Positions 34,435 to 41,104 of a stretch of DNA of 64,000 bases are shown here, piece by piece (position 1 is the first letter of the stretch; each line of letters opens with the position of its first letter). Position numbers and translations under genes: made by a program. A model generated the notes under the pieces. It was not told the DNA's origin, searched no databases, and saw only the letters and a list, made by a program, of their open reading frames with translations. The DNA lies in contig NZ_FQWZ01000004.1 in NCBI RefSeq assembly GCF_900129825.1, forward strand, positions 253,116-317,115, given 5' to 3'. This DNA is from Hydrocarboniphaga daqingensis (GTDB lineage: Bacteria; Pseudomonadota; Gammaproteobacteria; Nevskiales; Nevskiaceae).

Positions 34435-35223
34435 ATGAATGCGTCTATGCTGGCGCGTACCCGAACTGCACAGCCCCTCGTCGTGAGTAAATCGGCCCCC
34501 CGTCCTCCCAAGGCTCCGTCCAAGACTTCTGCCGTCCTCGCTTCGGTGGTCGATGTCGGTCCAAATCAGGTCGAACGCGAGTCGCGCGGCGCGCGGCGCA
34601 AGCGCGAGACGCGCGAAAAACTGCTTGAGGCCGCTTTTCGACTGATGGCCGAGCGAGGCATGGATGCCGTGGCGATCAACGAAATCACCGAGGCTGCGGA
34701 TGTTGGTTTCGGATCCTTCTACAACCACTTCGACTCCAAGGAGGCGATCTACGCCGTCCTGATGGACTCGGTTTTCGAGGGGTTTGGAGATGCACTCGAG
34801 GGTCTCGTCAGCCATATCGAGGACCCTGCCGAGGTGATCGCGATTTGCGTGCGTCACACCATCCTTCGTGCTCGTAGAGAGCCCTTGTGGGGACGGTTTC
34901 TGGTCCGGGAGGGCCATACGGTGCGGGTGCTGTCACGCGGTCTGGGCGTGCGACTGCGCCGTGATATTCAAAAAGGCGCAGTTCAAGGGCGCTTCAAATT
35001 GCCCGATCCCATGATGGCCTTTATTGCCATCGGCGGGACCGTGCTCGGCGCCATCGCCGTAGAGTTAGAGCTCGCGGGGGCATCCGCGACATTGATAACG
35101 CAGCTGGGGCTCGGTGGCGCCGACATCCCGGACCGGACCGCAGCGGTCGCTCTCTACAATCTTGGCCTGACGTTCGACGAGGCAATGCGGATCGCCTCGC
35201 GCCCCTTGCCGACCGTCAGTTAA
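34435..35223 (+). CDS. TetR family transcriptional regulator
   Basis: This ~262-residue regulator has its DNA-binding domain at ~50-100: RRKRETREKLLEAAFRLMAERG, then INEITEAADVGFGSFYNHFDSKE, a full TetR helix-turn-helix. A ligand-binding helical C-terminal domain follows. The ~45-residue basic/Pro-rich tail before the HTH is longer than usual. The start is uncertain: ATG at 34435 or 34447; in-frame starts further upstream would place the operator palindrome inside the coding region. It is divergent from the catabolic operon and probably represses it until a pathway compound binds. Confidence 0.85.
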   Translation: MNASMLARTRTAQPLVVSKSAPRPPKAPSKTSAVLASVVDVGPNQVERESRGARRKRETREKLLEAAFRLMAERGMDAVAINEITEAADVGFGSFYNHFDSKEAIYAVLMDSVFEGFGDALEGLVSHIEDPAEVIAICVRHTILRARREPLWGRFLVREGHTVRVLSRGLGVRLRRDIQKGAVQGRFKLPDPMMAFIAIGGTVLGAIAVELELAGASATLITQLGLGGADIPDRTAAVALYNLGLTFDEAMRIASRPLPTVS

Positions 35224-35406
35224 ACCGTGGCATCCGGTGCTCTTGGCACGTCTCAACGCTGAGGCGGCTCCACTCGGAGTTCGGTAGTCGCCGAGCTTGG
35301 TCAATGTCGAGTCGTACCTGCAGCCGCGCAACGGCGCCGCGGACCGTAGCGGACAGCGTCGATCCCGGCGTAGATTGCGACGCGTTAGGCGAGCGCCTTT
35401 GTTACC

Positions 35407-36255
35407 GTGTCGCGCTCGTTGCCATTACGCCCTGGATACGTGGATCTGCCTGCCACCCCCGCCGCACCGCGCCGCCGCCCGACCGAGGCTGAATTGCGTC
35501 TGTGGCCGTGGCTGCGTCGGCGCTTGCCCTCGCTGCGTTTTCGCCGCGATGACGTGCTGGGGCCGTATCGGGCCAGCTATGTGTGCCATGCGCCGCCGCT
35601 GGTGATCGACATCGAGGGTGACCGGCCGGGTGATGTCGACGCCGCTGCCCGCGCTGCGCGTTCCGCGTGGCTGGCCGGGCAGGGTTACCTGCAGCTGTGC
35701 TTCGGTGGTGCCCAGGTGCTGGACGATCCCGAGGCGGTGGCCGAGGCCATTGCGGCCGAGTTGCCGTGGCCGGACAACCCGCCGTGCGCGCTGCAGCCCG
35801 ATGACGAGCGCTGGATGCGTCAGGCGCTGGCCGTCGCCGAACGGGCCGCGCAGGCTGGCGAGGTCCCGGTCGGTGCGGTGTTGGTCTCTGCTGACGGCGA
35901 GCTGCTGGCCGAAGGCTGGAATCTGCCGATCTCGCTGAATGACGCCTCGGCCCATGCCGAGATGCTGGCGCTGCGCCGCGGCGGCGAGCGGCTCGCCAAT
36001 TACCGGCTCGCCGGCACGACGCTGTACGTAACGCTGGAGCCCTGTCTGATGTGCGCGGGCGCGATCATCCACGCGCGCGTGTCGCGGCTGGTCTACGCGG
36101 CGCGCGACGATAAAGCTGGCGCGGTCGACAGCGTCTACGACGTGATTGCGCGGCCGCGGCTGAACCATCGAGTGCAGTGGTGCGGCGGCGTGCTTGAAGC
36201 CGAGGCTGCGGCAATGCTGCGCGCGTTCTTCCAGCAGCGCCGCGATTCGCGTTGA
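35407..36255 (+). CDS. tadA: fusion of DUF559-like domain and tRNA adenosine(34) deaminase TadA
   Basis: This 282-residue protein has a C-terminal part (~132-280) that is a complete TadA: zinc/catalytic HAE in SAHAEMLAL (His183, Glu185) and PCLMC (Cys213, Cys216). It would make inosine at the wobble position of tRNA-Arg(ACG). The N-terminal ~125 residues (TEAELRLWPWLRRRLPSLRFRRDD, then VIDIEGD) look like a DUF559/Vsr-type PD-(D/E)xK nuclease-fold domain, although the usual core lysine is not obvious. The GTG start at 35407 is needed to include that domain; no internal start before TadA stands out. TadA normally stands alone at ~150-170 residues. Confidence 0.8.
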   Translation: MSRSLPLRPGYVDLPATPAAPRRRPTEAELRLWPWLRRRLPSLRFRRDDVLGPYRASYVCHAPPLVIDIEGDRPGDVDAAARAARSAWLAGQGYLQLCFGGAQVLDDPEAVAEAIAAELPWPDNPPCALQPDDERWMRQALAVAERAAQAGEVPVGAVLVSADGELLAEGWNLPISLNDASAHAEMLALRRGGERLANYRLAGTTLYVTLEPCLMCAGAIIHARVSRLVYAARDDKAGAVDSVYDVIARPRLNHRVQWCGGVLEAEAAAMLRAFFQQRRDSR

Positions 36256-36291
36256 CGCTGTCGGGGGCGGGCTCTATCATTCGCGCCCCTT

Positions 36292-36366
36292 GGATGGTTA
36301 GCTCAGCGGTAGAGCATCGCCTTCACACGGCGGGGGCCACAGGTTCGATCCCTGTACCATCCACCA
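36292..36366 (+). tRNA. tRNA-Val (CAC anticodon)
   Basis: A complete cloverleaf: 7-bp acceptor stem GGATGGT/ACCATCC, D arm GCTC/GAGC, anticodon stem TCGCC/GGCGG with loop TTCACAC (anticodon CAC), T arm ACAGG-TTCGATC-CCTGT, and encoded CCA. It decodes GUG. A terminator follows at once. Confidence 0.93.
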
Positions 36367-36372
36367 GTCGCC

Positions 36373-36401
36373 AAAAGACGCCCTCCGGGGCGTCTTTTTT
36401 T
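36373..36401 (+). terminator. intrinsic terminator after tRNA-Val
   Basis: An 11-bp stem (36373-36383 with 36388-36398) with a TCCG loop is followed by a T-run, seven bases after the tRNA. Confidence 0.9.
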
Positions 36402-36564
36402 GTCCGCGTCGCACAGGTCCGCGTCACGCTGCGTCCATCGGCACGCGGGCGTCGCCCATGGCCGCGATGCCGCTGTGGTCCACCCATCTCGACGAGGTCC
36501 GCTGTGCGCTCAGCTGCCGCCGACGACCCGAGCAATATCAAGGCGCGCGCCTGGCCTGCGCTCG

Positions 36565-37458
36565 ATGCGTAAGCCGCTCGACGGCCTGGCCATCGGCTTG
36601 ATGGTGCTGCTGTGCGCCTGTTGGGGCTTTCAGCAGATCGCGATGAAGCTCGCCGCACCCGCCATCCATCCGGTGATGCAAAACGGCTTGCGCTCGGCGC
36701 TCGCCGCGCTGCTGCTGGTCGGCCTGATGCGGTGGCGGCGCGAGCCGTTCTCACTGCGGGATGGCCGTTTGGCGGCGGGTCTCGGCGCCGGTGCGCTGTT
36801 CGCCGGCGAGTTCCTGATGGTCGGATTGGGCTTGGGCTACACCACGGCCTCGCATCTGGTGGTGTTTGTCTACACGGCGCCGATCTTCACGGCGCTGGGT
36901 CTGCACGCCTTCGTCGCCGGCGAGCGGCTGCGCGGGCCGCAATGGGCCGGCGTGCTGCTGGCATTTTCTGGCATCGCGCTGGCGTTTTCGCGGGGCTTGG
37001 CGGCGCCGCTGGCGGACTCGTCGATGTGGATCGGCGATGCGCTGGGCATCGTCGCCGGCCTGATGTGGGCCGCGACGACGCTGCTGATCCGCGGCTCGTC
37101 CTTGTCCGAAGCGCCGCCGACCCAGACGCTGCTGTATCAGCTTGCGGTCGGTGCGCTGCTGCTGATCGCGGCCGGCGGCTTGATGGGGCAGTGGCAGGGC
37201 ATCGTGATGACGCCGGTGGCCTGGCTCAGCCTGCTGTTCCAGGCGGTCATCGTCGCGTTTCTAAGCTTCCTGGCGTGGTTCTGGTTGCTGCGGCACTACC
37301 TGGCGTCGCGGCTGTCGGCGTTTTCGTTCCTGACGCCGCTGTTCGGCGTCGGCTTCGGCGTGCTGCTGCTCGATGAGCCGCTGGATCCGCGATTCGTCGG
37401 CGGCGCGCTGCTGGTGCTGGCCGGCATCGTATTGGTCAACGTGCGCCGCCGCAGCTGA
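36565..37458 (+). CDS. EamA family (DMT superfamily) transporter
   Basis: This 297-residue membrane protein is made of two repeated EamA units with about ten hydrophobic helices. CACWGFQQIAMKLA stands in the first helix region, and LFGVGFGVLLLDEPLDPRFVGGALLVLAGI in the last repeat is the characteristic DMT end. I chose the ATG at 36565, which starts just before helix 1; upstream in-frame codons read through the tRNA-Val terminator. It is a drug/metabolite or amino-acid exporter of unknown substrate. Confidence 0.88.
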   Translation: MRKPLDGLAIGLMVLLCACWGFQQIAMKLAAPAIHPVMQNGLRSALAALLLVGLMRWRREPFSLRDGRLAAGLGAGALFAGEFLMVGLGLGYTTASHLVVFVYTAPIFTALGLHAFVAGERLRGPQWAGVLLAFSGIALAFSRGLAAPLADSSMWIGDALGIVAGLMWAATTLLIRGSSLSEAPPTQTLLYQLAVGALLLIAAGGLMGQWQGIVMTPVAWLSLLFQAVIVAFLSFLAWFWLLRHYLASRLSAFSFLTPLFGVGFGVLLLDEPLDPRFVGGALLVLAGIVLVNVRRRS

Positions 37459-37566
37459 TCAGCGTCGCGGCGATCGGTTCGCGTGCTGGCGGCCCATTGC
37501 GGCGAAAGACGCGCGCTTCATCTGATCGGCCGCGCGCGTCGAACACACAGGGTGTCCATCGCGCCG

Positions 37567-37959
37567 ATGTCCCGGATGCCCAAGATGAGTCGCCGATCGC
37601 GCCAGCCCGAAATCGAGAACCCGACCGTGCCATCGCCGGCGGGACGCCGTCCCGGCAAGCCGGCCGATGATGCCTGCCAGCTTTGTGCGATACCGCAGGC
37701 GTTGACGTTCCATCATTTGATACCGCGTCGCGTCCACGACCGACGCTGGTTCCGGGACCGCTACAGCTTGGCCGAGATGCGCTCGCGCGGGCTGTGGCTA
37801 TGCCGTGGTTGCCACGACTTTCTGCACGACCACTACGACGAGCCGACGCTGGCGCGCCGGCTCGATACGCTGGACCGCTTGCGGGCCGAGCCGGCGATCG
37901 CCCGTCACATCGAATGGGCGTCTCGCCAGCGTCGGCTGCCGGCTCAGGCTGGGGCGTAG
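37567..37959 (+). CDS. HNH endonuclease-like protein
   Basis: This 130-residue protein has a basic N-terminal ~35 residues, then a compact HNH/zinc-finger pattern: CQLC (knuckle 1), TFHHLIPRRVH, and LCRGCHDFLHDHY (knuckle 2 and the last His). This is the HNH fold of small nucleases such as YisB. It shares 16 bases tail-to-tail with the HiPIP gene. No restriction, phage or toxin partner is nearby, and its role is unknown. Confidence 0.75.
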   Translation: MSRMPKMSRRSRQPEIENPTVPSPAGRRPGKPADDACQLCAIPQALTFHHLIPRRVHDRRWFRDRYSLAEMRSRGLWLCRGCHDFLHDHYDEPTLARRLDTLDRLRAEPAIARHIEWASRQRRLPAQAGA

Positions 37960-38264
37960 GCCTTGCACCAGCCCTTGGCGGCGACCAGTCGGCCGCCGAA
38001 CGCGCCGCAAGGGGCGTAGCCGGCCTTTTCTTGGGCCTTGGCGTACAGCGCGCAGTTGCTGCAGACACTGCCCGGCTTGACGCCGGCGGCGGTCGCGTCA
38101 GCGGCCTTGAGTGAGCTGACGTTTTCGACATAGCCCAGCGCCTTGGCGGTCGGGTCGGCGACATCGAGCTTGGCGGCGTCGGCAGAGGCCGACAGCGGAA
38201 GGGCGGCGAGGGCGGCGCTGCCGCAGAGGCCTAGGAAAACGCGGCGGGTGGTGGTCGGCTGCAT
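37944..38264 (-). CDS. high-potential iron-sulfur protein (HiPIP)
   Basis: This 106-residue protein has a Tat signal (TTRRVFLGLCGSAALAALPLSASA) and four cluster-binding cysteines in the HiPIP order (CSNCALY, then YAPCGAFGG, then KGWCKAYAP). It is exported folded with its [4Fe-4S] cluster and serves as a periplasmic one-electron carrier, for example to a cytochrome oxidase or photosynthetic reaction centre. Start ATG at 38264. The upstream gap is shared with the SDR gene and contains TACA repeats, so light- or stress-type regulation of both genes is possible. Confidence 0.92.
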   Translation of the reverse strand: MQPTTTRRVFLGLCGSAALAALPLSASADAAKLDVADPTAKALGYVENVSSLKAADATAAGVKPGSVCSNCALYAKAQEKAGYAPCGAFGGRLVAAKGWCKAYAPA

Positions 38265-38322
38265 GGGGTAACTCCGGTTGGCTGGGCGATATCGCTTGGC
38301 TGACAGCAAGCTAACACAAAAG

Positions 38323-38363
38323 CTCTACAGAATCAGGGGTGATCGTATACAGAAGCTTTACAT
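38323..38363 (+). promoter_or_regulatory. CarH/LitR-type operator: three nTnTACAn half-sites
   Basis: CTCTACAG at 38323-38330, GTATACAG at 38345-38352 and CTTTACAT at 38356-38363 all fit nTnTACAn, the recognition element of CarA/CarH/LitR MerR-type regulators. The starts are 22 and 11 bases apart, the 11-base periodicity of CarH operators with one position skipped. The last site overlaps the putative -35 of the SDR gene. A LitR-like gene is 1 kb away. Confidence 0.6.
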
Positions 38364-38385
38364 AACCTGATCTGTTCACGATGAT
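38357..38385 (+). promoter_or_regulatory. putative promoter of the SDR gene
   Basis: TTTACA (38357-38362), a 17-base spacer and GATGAT (38380-38385), a moderate sigma70 match. The -35 is part of the third TACA half-site, so a bound regulator would block polymerase. Confidence 0.5.
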
Positions 38386-38410
38386 GTCGCTCCAAGATGC
38401 TAACTGCATT

Positions 38411-38434
38411 GCCGGTAACCCCACCGGCTTTTTT
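38411..38434 (+). terminator. terminator-like hairpin inside the SDR leader
   Basis: A 6-bp stem GCCGGT/ACCGGC with a six-base loop and six T lies between the putative promoter and the SDR start codon, 20 bases before the ATG. It may act as an attenuator or end a short leader RNA. Confidence 0.5.
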
Positions 38435-38453
38435 ATTTCGAGGAGAGACGCTG

Positions 38454-39218
38454 ATGAACGCGAACCCCGGTGCCGAGTCACCTCTGCTGTTGGTGACGGG
38501 CGCGCGCGGCGGCATCGGCCGCGCCGTGGTCGCTGCTGCGCTCACCCAGGGCTGGCGTGTGGCGGCCGTGTCGCGCCGCAGCGTCGACGGCGATGCCGTC
38601 GCGGACGACCGTCAGCTCGACATCGTGGCCGACGTCAGCACAGCCGATGGCGCGCGCGATGCATTTGCTGCCGCTGCCGAGCATTTCGGCGAGGCGCCAT
38701 CGCGGCTCTGCCATGCGGCCGGCAACGTGCGGCTGGGCGCCATCGAGCGCTGCACCGAGGATCAGTGGCGCCAGGTGATGGCCGCGAACCTCGACTCGGC
38801 CTTCTACACGCTGCAGGCGTATGGCAAGGCGCGCGGCGACGCGCCCGGTGGCGCCTGCGTGCTGTTCAGTTCGGTCGCGGCGCGGATGGGCACGCCGAGT
38901 CACGCGGCCGTGGCGGCCGCCAAAGCGGGTGTCGAAGGGCTGGTGCGTGCGTTGGCTGCTGACTGGGCGCCGCGTGGTTGGCGCGTCAACGGTATCGCAC
39001 TCGGGCTGACCGAAACGCCGATGACCGAAGGCTTTACGCGCGGCGATCGTGCGCGTCAGGGCGTCACCGTGCAGTACCCGCTGATGCGGCTGGGTCGCGC
39101 GGCTGAAACTGCCGACTGGGCCATGCGCCTGCTCGATGCCGACGGCTGGACCACCGGCCAGATCGTGTCGCTGGACGGTGGTTTCAGCGCGGTGCGGCCG
39201 CTGGTCAAAGCGGTCTGA
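38454..39218 (+). CDS. SDR-fold protein lacking the catalytic tyrosine
   Basis: This 254-residue classical SDR fold has the cofactor loop TGARGGIGRA (15-24), the HAAGN motif (87-91, NAG equivalent), Asn112 and Ser140. Where YxxxK should stand the sequence reads VAAAK (Val153, Lys157), so the proton-donating Tyr is gone. It may be a non-reductase, a binding protein, or use another residue. ATG at 38454 has AGGAGAG 7 bases upstream. It lies next to a LitR/CarA-like regulator and folE, a grouping seen in light-responsive gene sets. The stop overlaps the convergent regulator gene by 14 bases. Confidence 0.8.
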   Translation: MNANPGAESPLLLVTGARGGIGRAVVAAALTQGWRVAAVSRRSVDGDAVADDRQLDIVADVSTADGARDAFAAAAEHFGEAPSRLCHAAGNVRLGAIERCTEDQWRQVMAANLDSAFYTLQAYGKARGDAPGGACVLFSSVAARMGTPSHAAVAAAKAGVEGLVRALAADWAPRGWRVNGIALGLTETPMTEGFTRGDRARQGVTVQYPLMRLGRAAETADWAMRLLDADGWTTGQIVSLDGGFSAVRPLVKAV

Positions 39219-40230
39219 TCGGCTCCGGGATGCCTTCGTGCTCGAGCACGTGCGACAGCGCGCGCTCGAGCATTTCACGGCATTGAGCGGTCGCTGAATA
39301 CAGCAGCGCATGCAGTGAGGCGTCGGCGCTCGTCGCGCTTTCGCACTCGAGGCTGTACTGCTCGAATGCATTGAGCTTGCCGAGCAAATCGGCCAGATGA
39401 TTCGGGCACTCGCAGCGGATCGTGCTCGACAGCCGCGACATGCTGACGAGGAACGCATCGTCGTAGCGGCGCGGCGCCGCCGGTTGCAGCAGTCGGCGCT
39501 CGCGCTCGTTGTCAGGCTGCAGATCAATCGCCATCCCTAACAGACAGATTCTCGCCAGCTGTGCCGGATCCGCGGGCGTCGGAACCGCGATCATGTTTTC
39601 CTGATCCAGACGCGCCAGCGTCTGCTTGGTCGCAAACCCGTACACGACAATCATCAGGCGCGCGCGCGTCAACACGCGCAGTTGGCGCAAGTGGCGGATC
39701 GCGGTGGCTTGCAGCGACGGCGCATCGACGATGACCACGTCGGCATGGCCTGCGTCGGCATAGCCCTCGCCCGGCATCGCCGGCAGCGTCGCGGACAGTG
39801 TTACGTCCTGGCGATGGTCCCACGCCATCTGCAGGCGGTCGGCCAAGCCACGGCCGCAGACCAGCACCTGACAGGCCTGTACCGCAGCCCGTACCGGACG
39901 AACGTTCGGCGTCGAACCGAGTCGCTGCTGCAGTTCGGCGTCGCTGAGCGTGGCGATCGTGCCGATCGCGTGCCCGGCGTCGACCGCGGTCTTGAGCAGG
40001 ATCAGCCGGTCAATATCGGCTCTCGAGTAGAGCCGGCCGTTGGCGGCGCTGCGGGCGGGCGTGACGACGTTGTAGCGGCGCTCCCACATGCGGATCGTCG
40101 GAACCGGCATGCCGGTCAGCATGGAGACGGCTGCGATCCGGTACTGGCCGGCCGTGACGGCAGACGCGGCGGTCGCGGCAGGGGCCGCAGGGGCGGGGGG
40201 AGTCGAGGCGGGTACGACGGTCTTGGGCAT
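39205..40230 (-). CDS. MerR family regulator, LitR/CarA-like with degenerate B12-binding domain
   Basis: This 341-residue protein has an Ala/Pro tail, a MerR winged HTH at ~28-100 (YRIAAVSMLTGMPVPTIRMW, then RRYN, GRLYSRADIDRL), and a Rossmann-like middle domain (~115-245) in the place of the cobalamin-binding domain of LitR/CarH. The conserved C-terminal block CECPNHLADLLGKLNAFEQY is at ~285-305. I find no E-x3-H or D-x-H-x2-G cobalamin motif, so it may act without B12. CarA/CarH/LitR proteins repress light-inducible genes in the dark; the flanking SDR and folE genes and TACA operators fit such a regulon. Start ATG at 40230; codons upstream run into the operator region. Confidence 0.8.
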   Translation of the reverse strand: MPKTVVPASTPPAPAAPAATAASAVTAGQYRIAAVSMLTGMPVPTIRMWERRYNVVTPARSAANGRLYSRADIDRLILLKTAVDAGHAIGTIATLSDAELQQRLGSTPNVRPVRAAVQACQVLVCGRGLADRLQMAWDHRQDVTLSATLPAMPGEGYADAGHADVVIVDAPSLQATAIRHLRQLRVLTRARLMIVVYGFATKQTLARLDQENMIAVPTPADPAQLARICLLGMAIDLQPDNERERRLLQPAAPRRYDDAFLVSMSRLSSTIRCECPNHLADLLGKLNAFEQYSLECESATSADASLHALLYSATAQCREMLERALSHVLEHEGIPEPIRPL

Positions 40231-40273
40231 CGGCGTTGACGGTGGTGCGTGACGGCATACAGCGAAGCCCCAG

Positions 40274-40319
40274 CCTATACAAAAGCGAGGCGAAATAAAA
40301 TGTAATCGAAGTGTATAGG
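40274..40319. promoter_or_regulatory. inverted TACA operator between the MerR-type gene and folE
   Basis: CCTATACA (40274-40281) and its exact reverse complement TGTATAGG (40312-40319) are 30 bases apart. Each arm contains an nTnTACAn element. A further TGTA at 40301 is 11 bases from the second arm. The position between divergent genes suggests control of folE and autoregulation by the LitR/CarA-like protein. Confidence 0.55.
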
Positions 40320-40381
40320 TTTTGAATGGAAAGTAGGTGTAGGATGTGCAGCTCTTAAACCCGAAACCAGGAATCAAGGCG

Positions 40382-41020
40382 ATGGATGACTTTGCGCCCC
40401 TCTCTGCTGGCACCGTTGACGACGAGTTCGAGCCGGCAGCCGGCATTTCGCTGAGCCGTGGCGAGCATCACCTCGCCCCGCTTTACCGTGACCTGCTGCG
40501 CGGCGTCGGCGAGGACGTCAACCGCGAAGGCTTGGTCGGCACGCCGCAGCGCGCCGCCAAAGCGTTCGAATTCCTGACCCAGGGCTACACGCAGGACATC
40601 CAGGCCCTGCTCAACGGCGCGGTGTTCGAGTCCGCCAACCGCGACATGGTCATCGTTCGCGACATCGAGTTCTACTCGCTTTGCGAGCACCACATCCTGC
40701 CGTTCTACGGCAAGGTGCACGTGGCCTATCTGCCGGCCGGCAAGGTGATCGGCTTGTCGAAGATCCCGCGCATCGTCGATGTCTTTGCGCGCCGCCTGCA
40801 GATTCAGGAGAACCTGACCGAGCAGGTTGCCCGCTGCGTGCAGGAAGTCACTGGCGCCAAGGGTGTGGCCGTCGTCGTCGAAGCCCGTCACATGTGCATG
40901 CTGATGCGCGGCGTCGAGAAGCAGAACAGCTCGATGGTCACCAACACGATGCTGGGCCAGTTCCGCGAGAACGAGAATGCGCGCATGCAGTTCCTGCGCT
41001 TTCTGCCGAACGTGATCTGA
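40382..41020 (+). CDS. folE: GTP cyclohydrolase I
   Basis: This 212-residue enzyme makes dihydroneopterin triphosphate from GTP for folate, other pterins and queuosine-type pathways. The zinc/active-site motifs are present: [20 protein letters not shown] (zinc Cys and catalytic His), [15 protein letters not shown], and [17 protein letters not shown] with the second zinc Cys. The first ~30 residues are an unconserved extension. Start ATG at 40382 with CAAGGCG upstream. The 5' gap with TACA operators suggests regulation with the divergent LitR/CarA-like gene; DNA photolyase folate cofactor supply is a possible reason for light control. Confidence 0.95.
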   Translation: MDDFAPLSAGTVDDEFEPAAGISLSRGEHHLAPLYRDLLRGVGEDVNREGLVGTPQRAAKAFEFLTQGYTQDIQALLNGAVFESANRDMVIVRDIEFYSLCEHHILPFYGKVHVAYLPAGKVIGLSKIPRIVDVFARRLQIQENLTEQVARCVQEVTGAKGVAVVVEARHMCMLMRGVEKQNSSMVTNTMLGQFRENENARMQFLRFLPNVI

Positions 41021-41037
41021 GCGGCTTCACCGCCGAT

Positions 41038-41070
41038 AAAAAGCCGCTGGCGCGAGCCAGCGGCTTTTTT
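41038..41070 (+). terminator. intrinsic terminator after folE
   Basis: A 14-bp stem (41038-41051 with 41056-41069) with a GCGA loop has T on the plus side and A on the minus side. It can therefore terminate both folE and the convergent clpB transcript. Confidence 0.9.
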
Positions 41071-41104
41071 GTTGGGTAGGCGTCGGCCAGTGCCGCGCCC
41101 GGGC

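Noticed and set aside
36400..36564. Upstream extension of the EamA transporter
   Set aside because: It begins at the tRNA-Val terminator and is low-complexity Arg/Ser sequence; helix 1 begins right after the ATG at 36565.
38381..38962. Open frame overlapping the SDR gene in another frame
   Set aside because: Arg-rich shadow of the SDR; the true start at 38454 has AGGAGAG.
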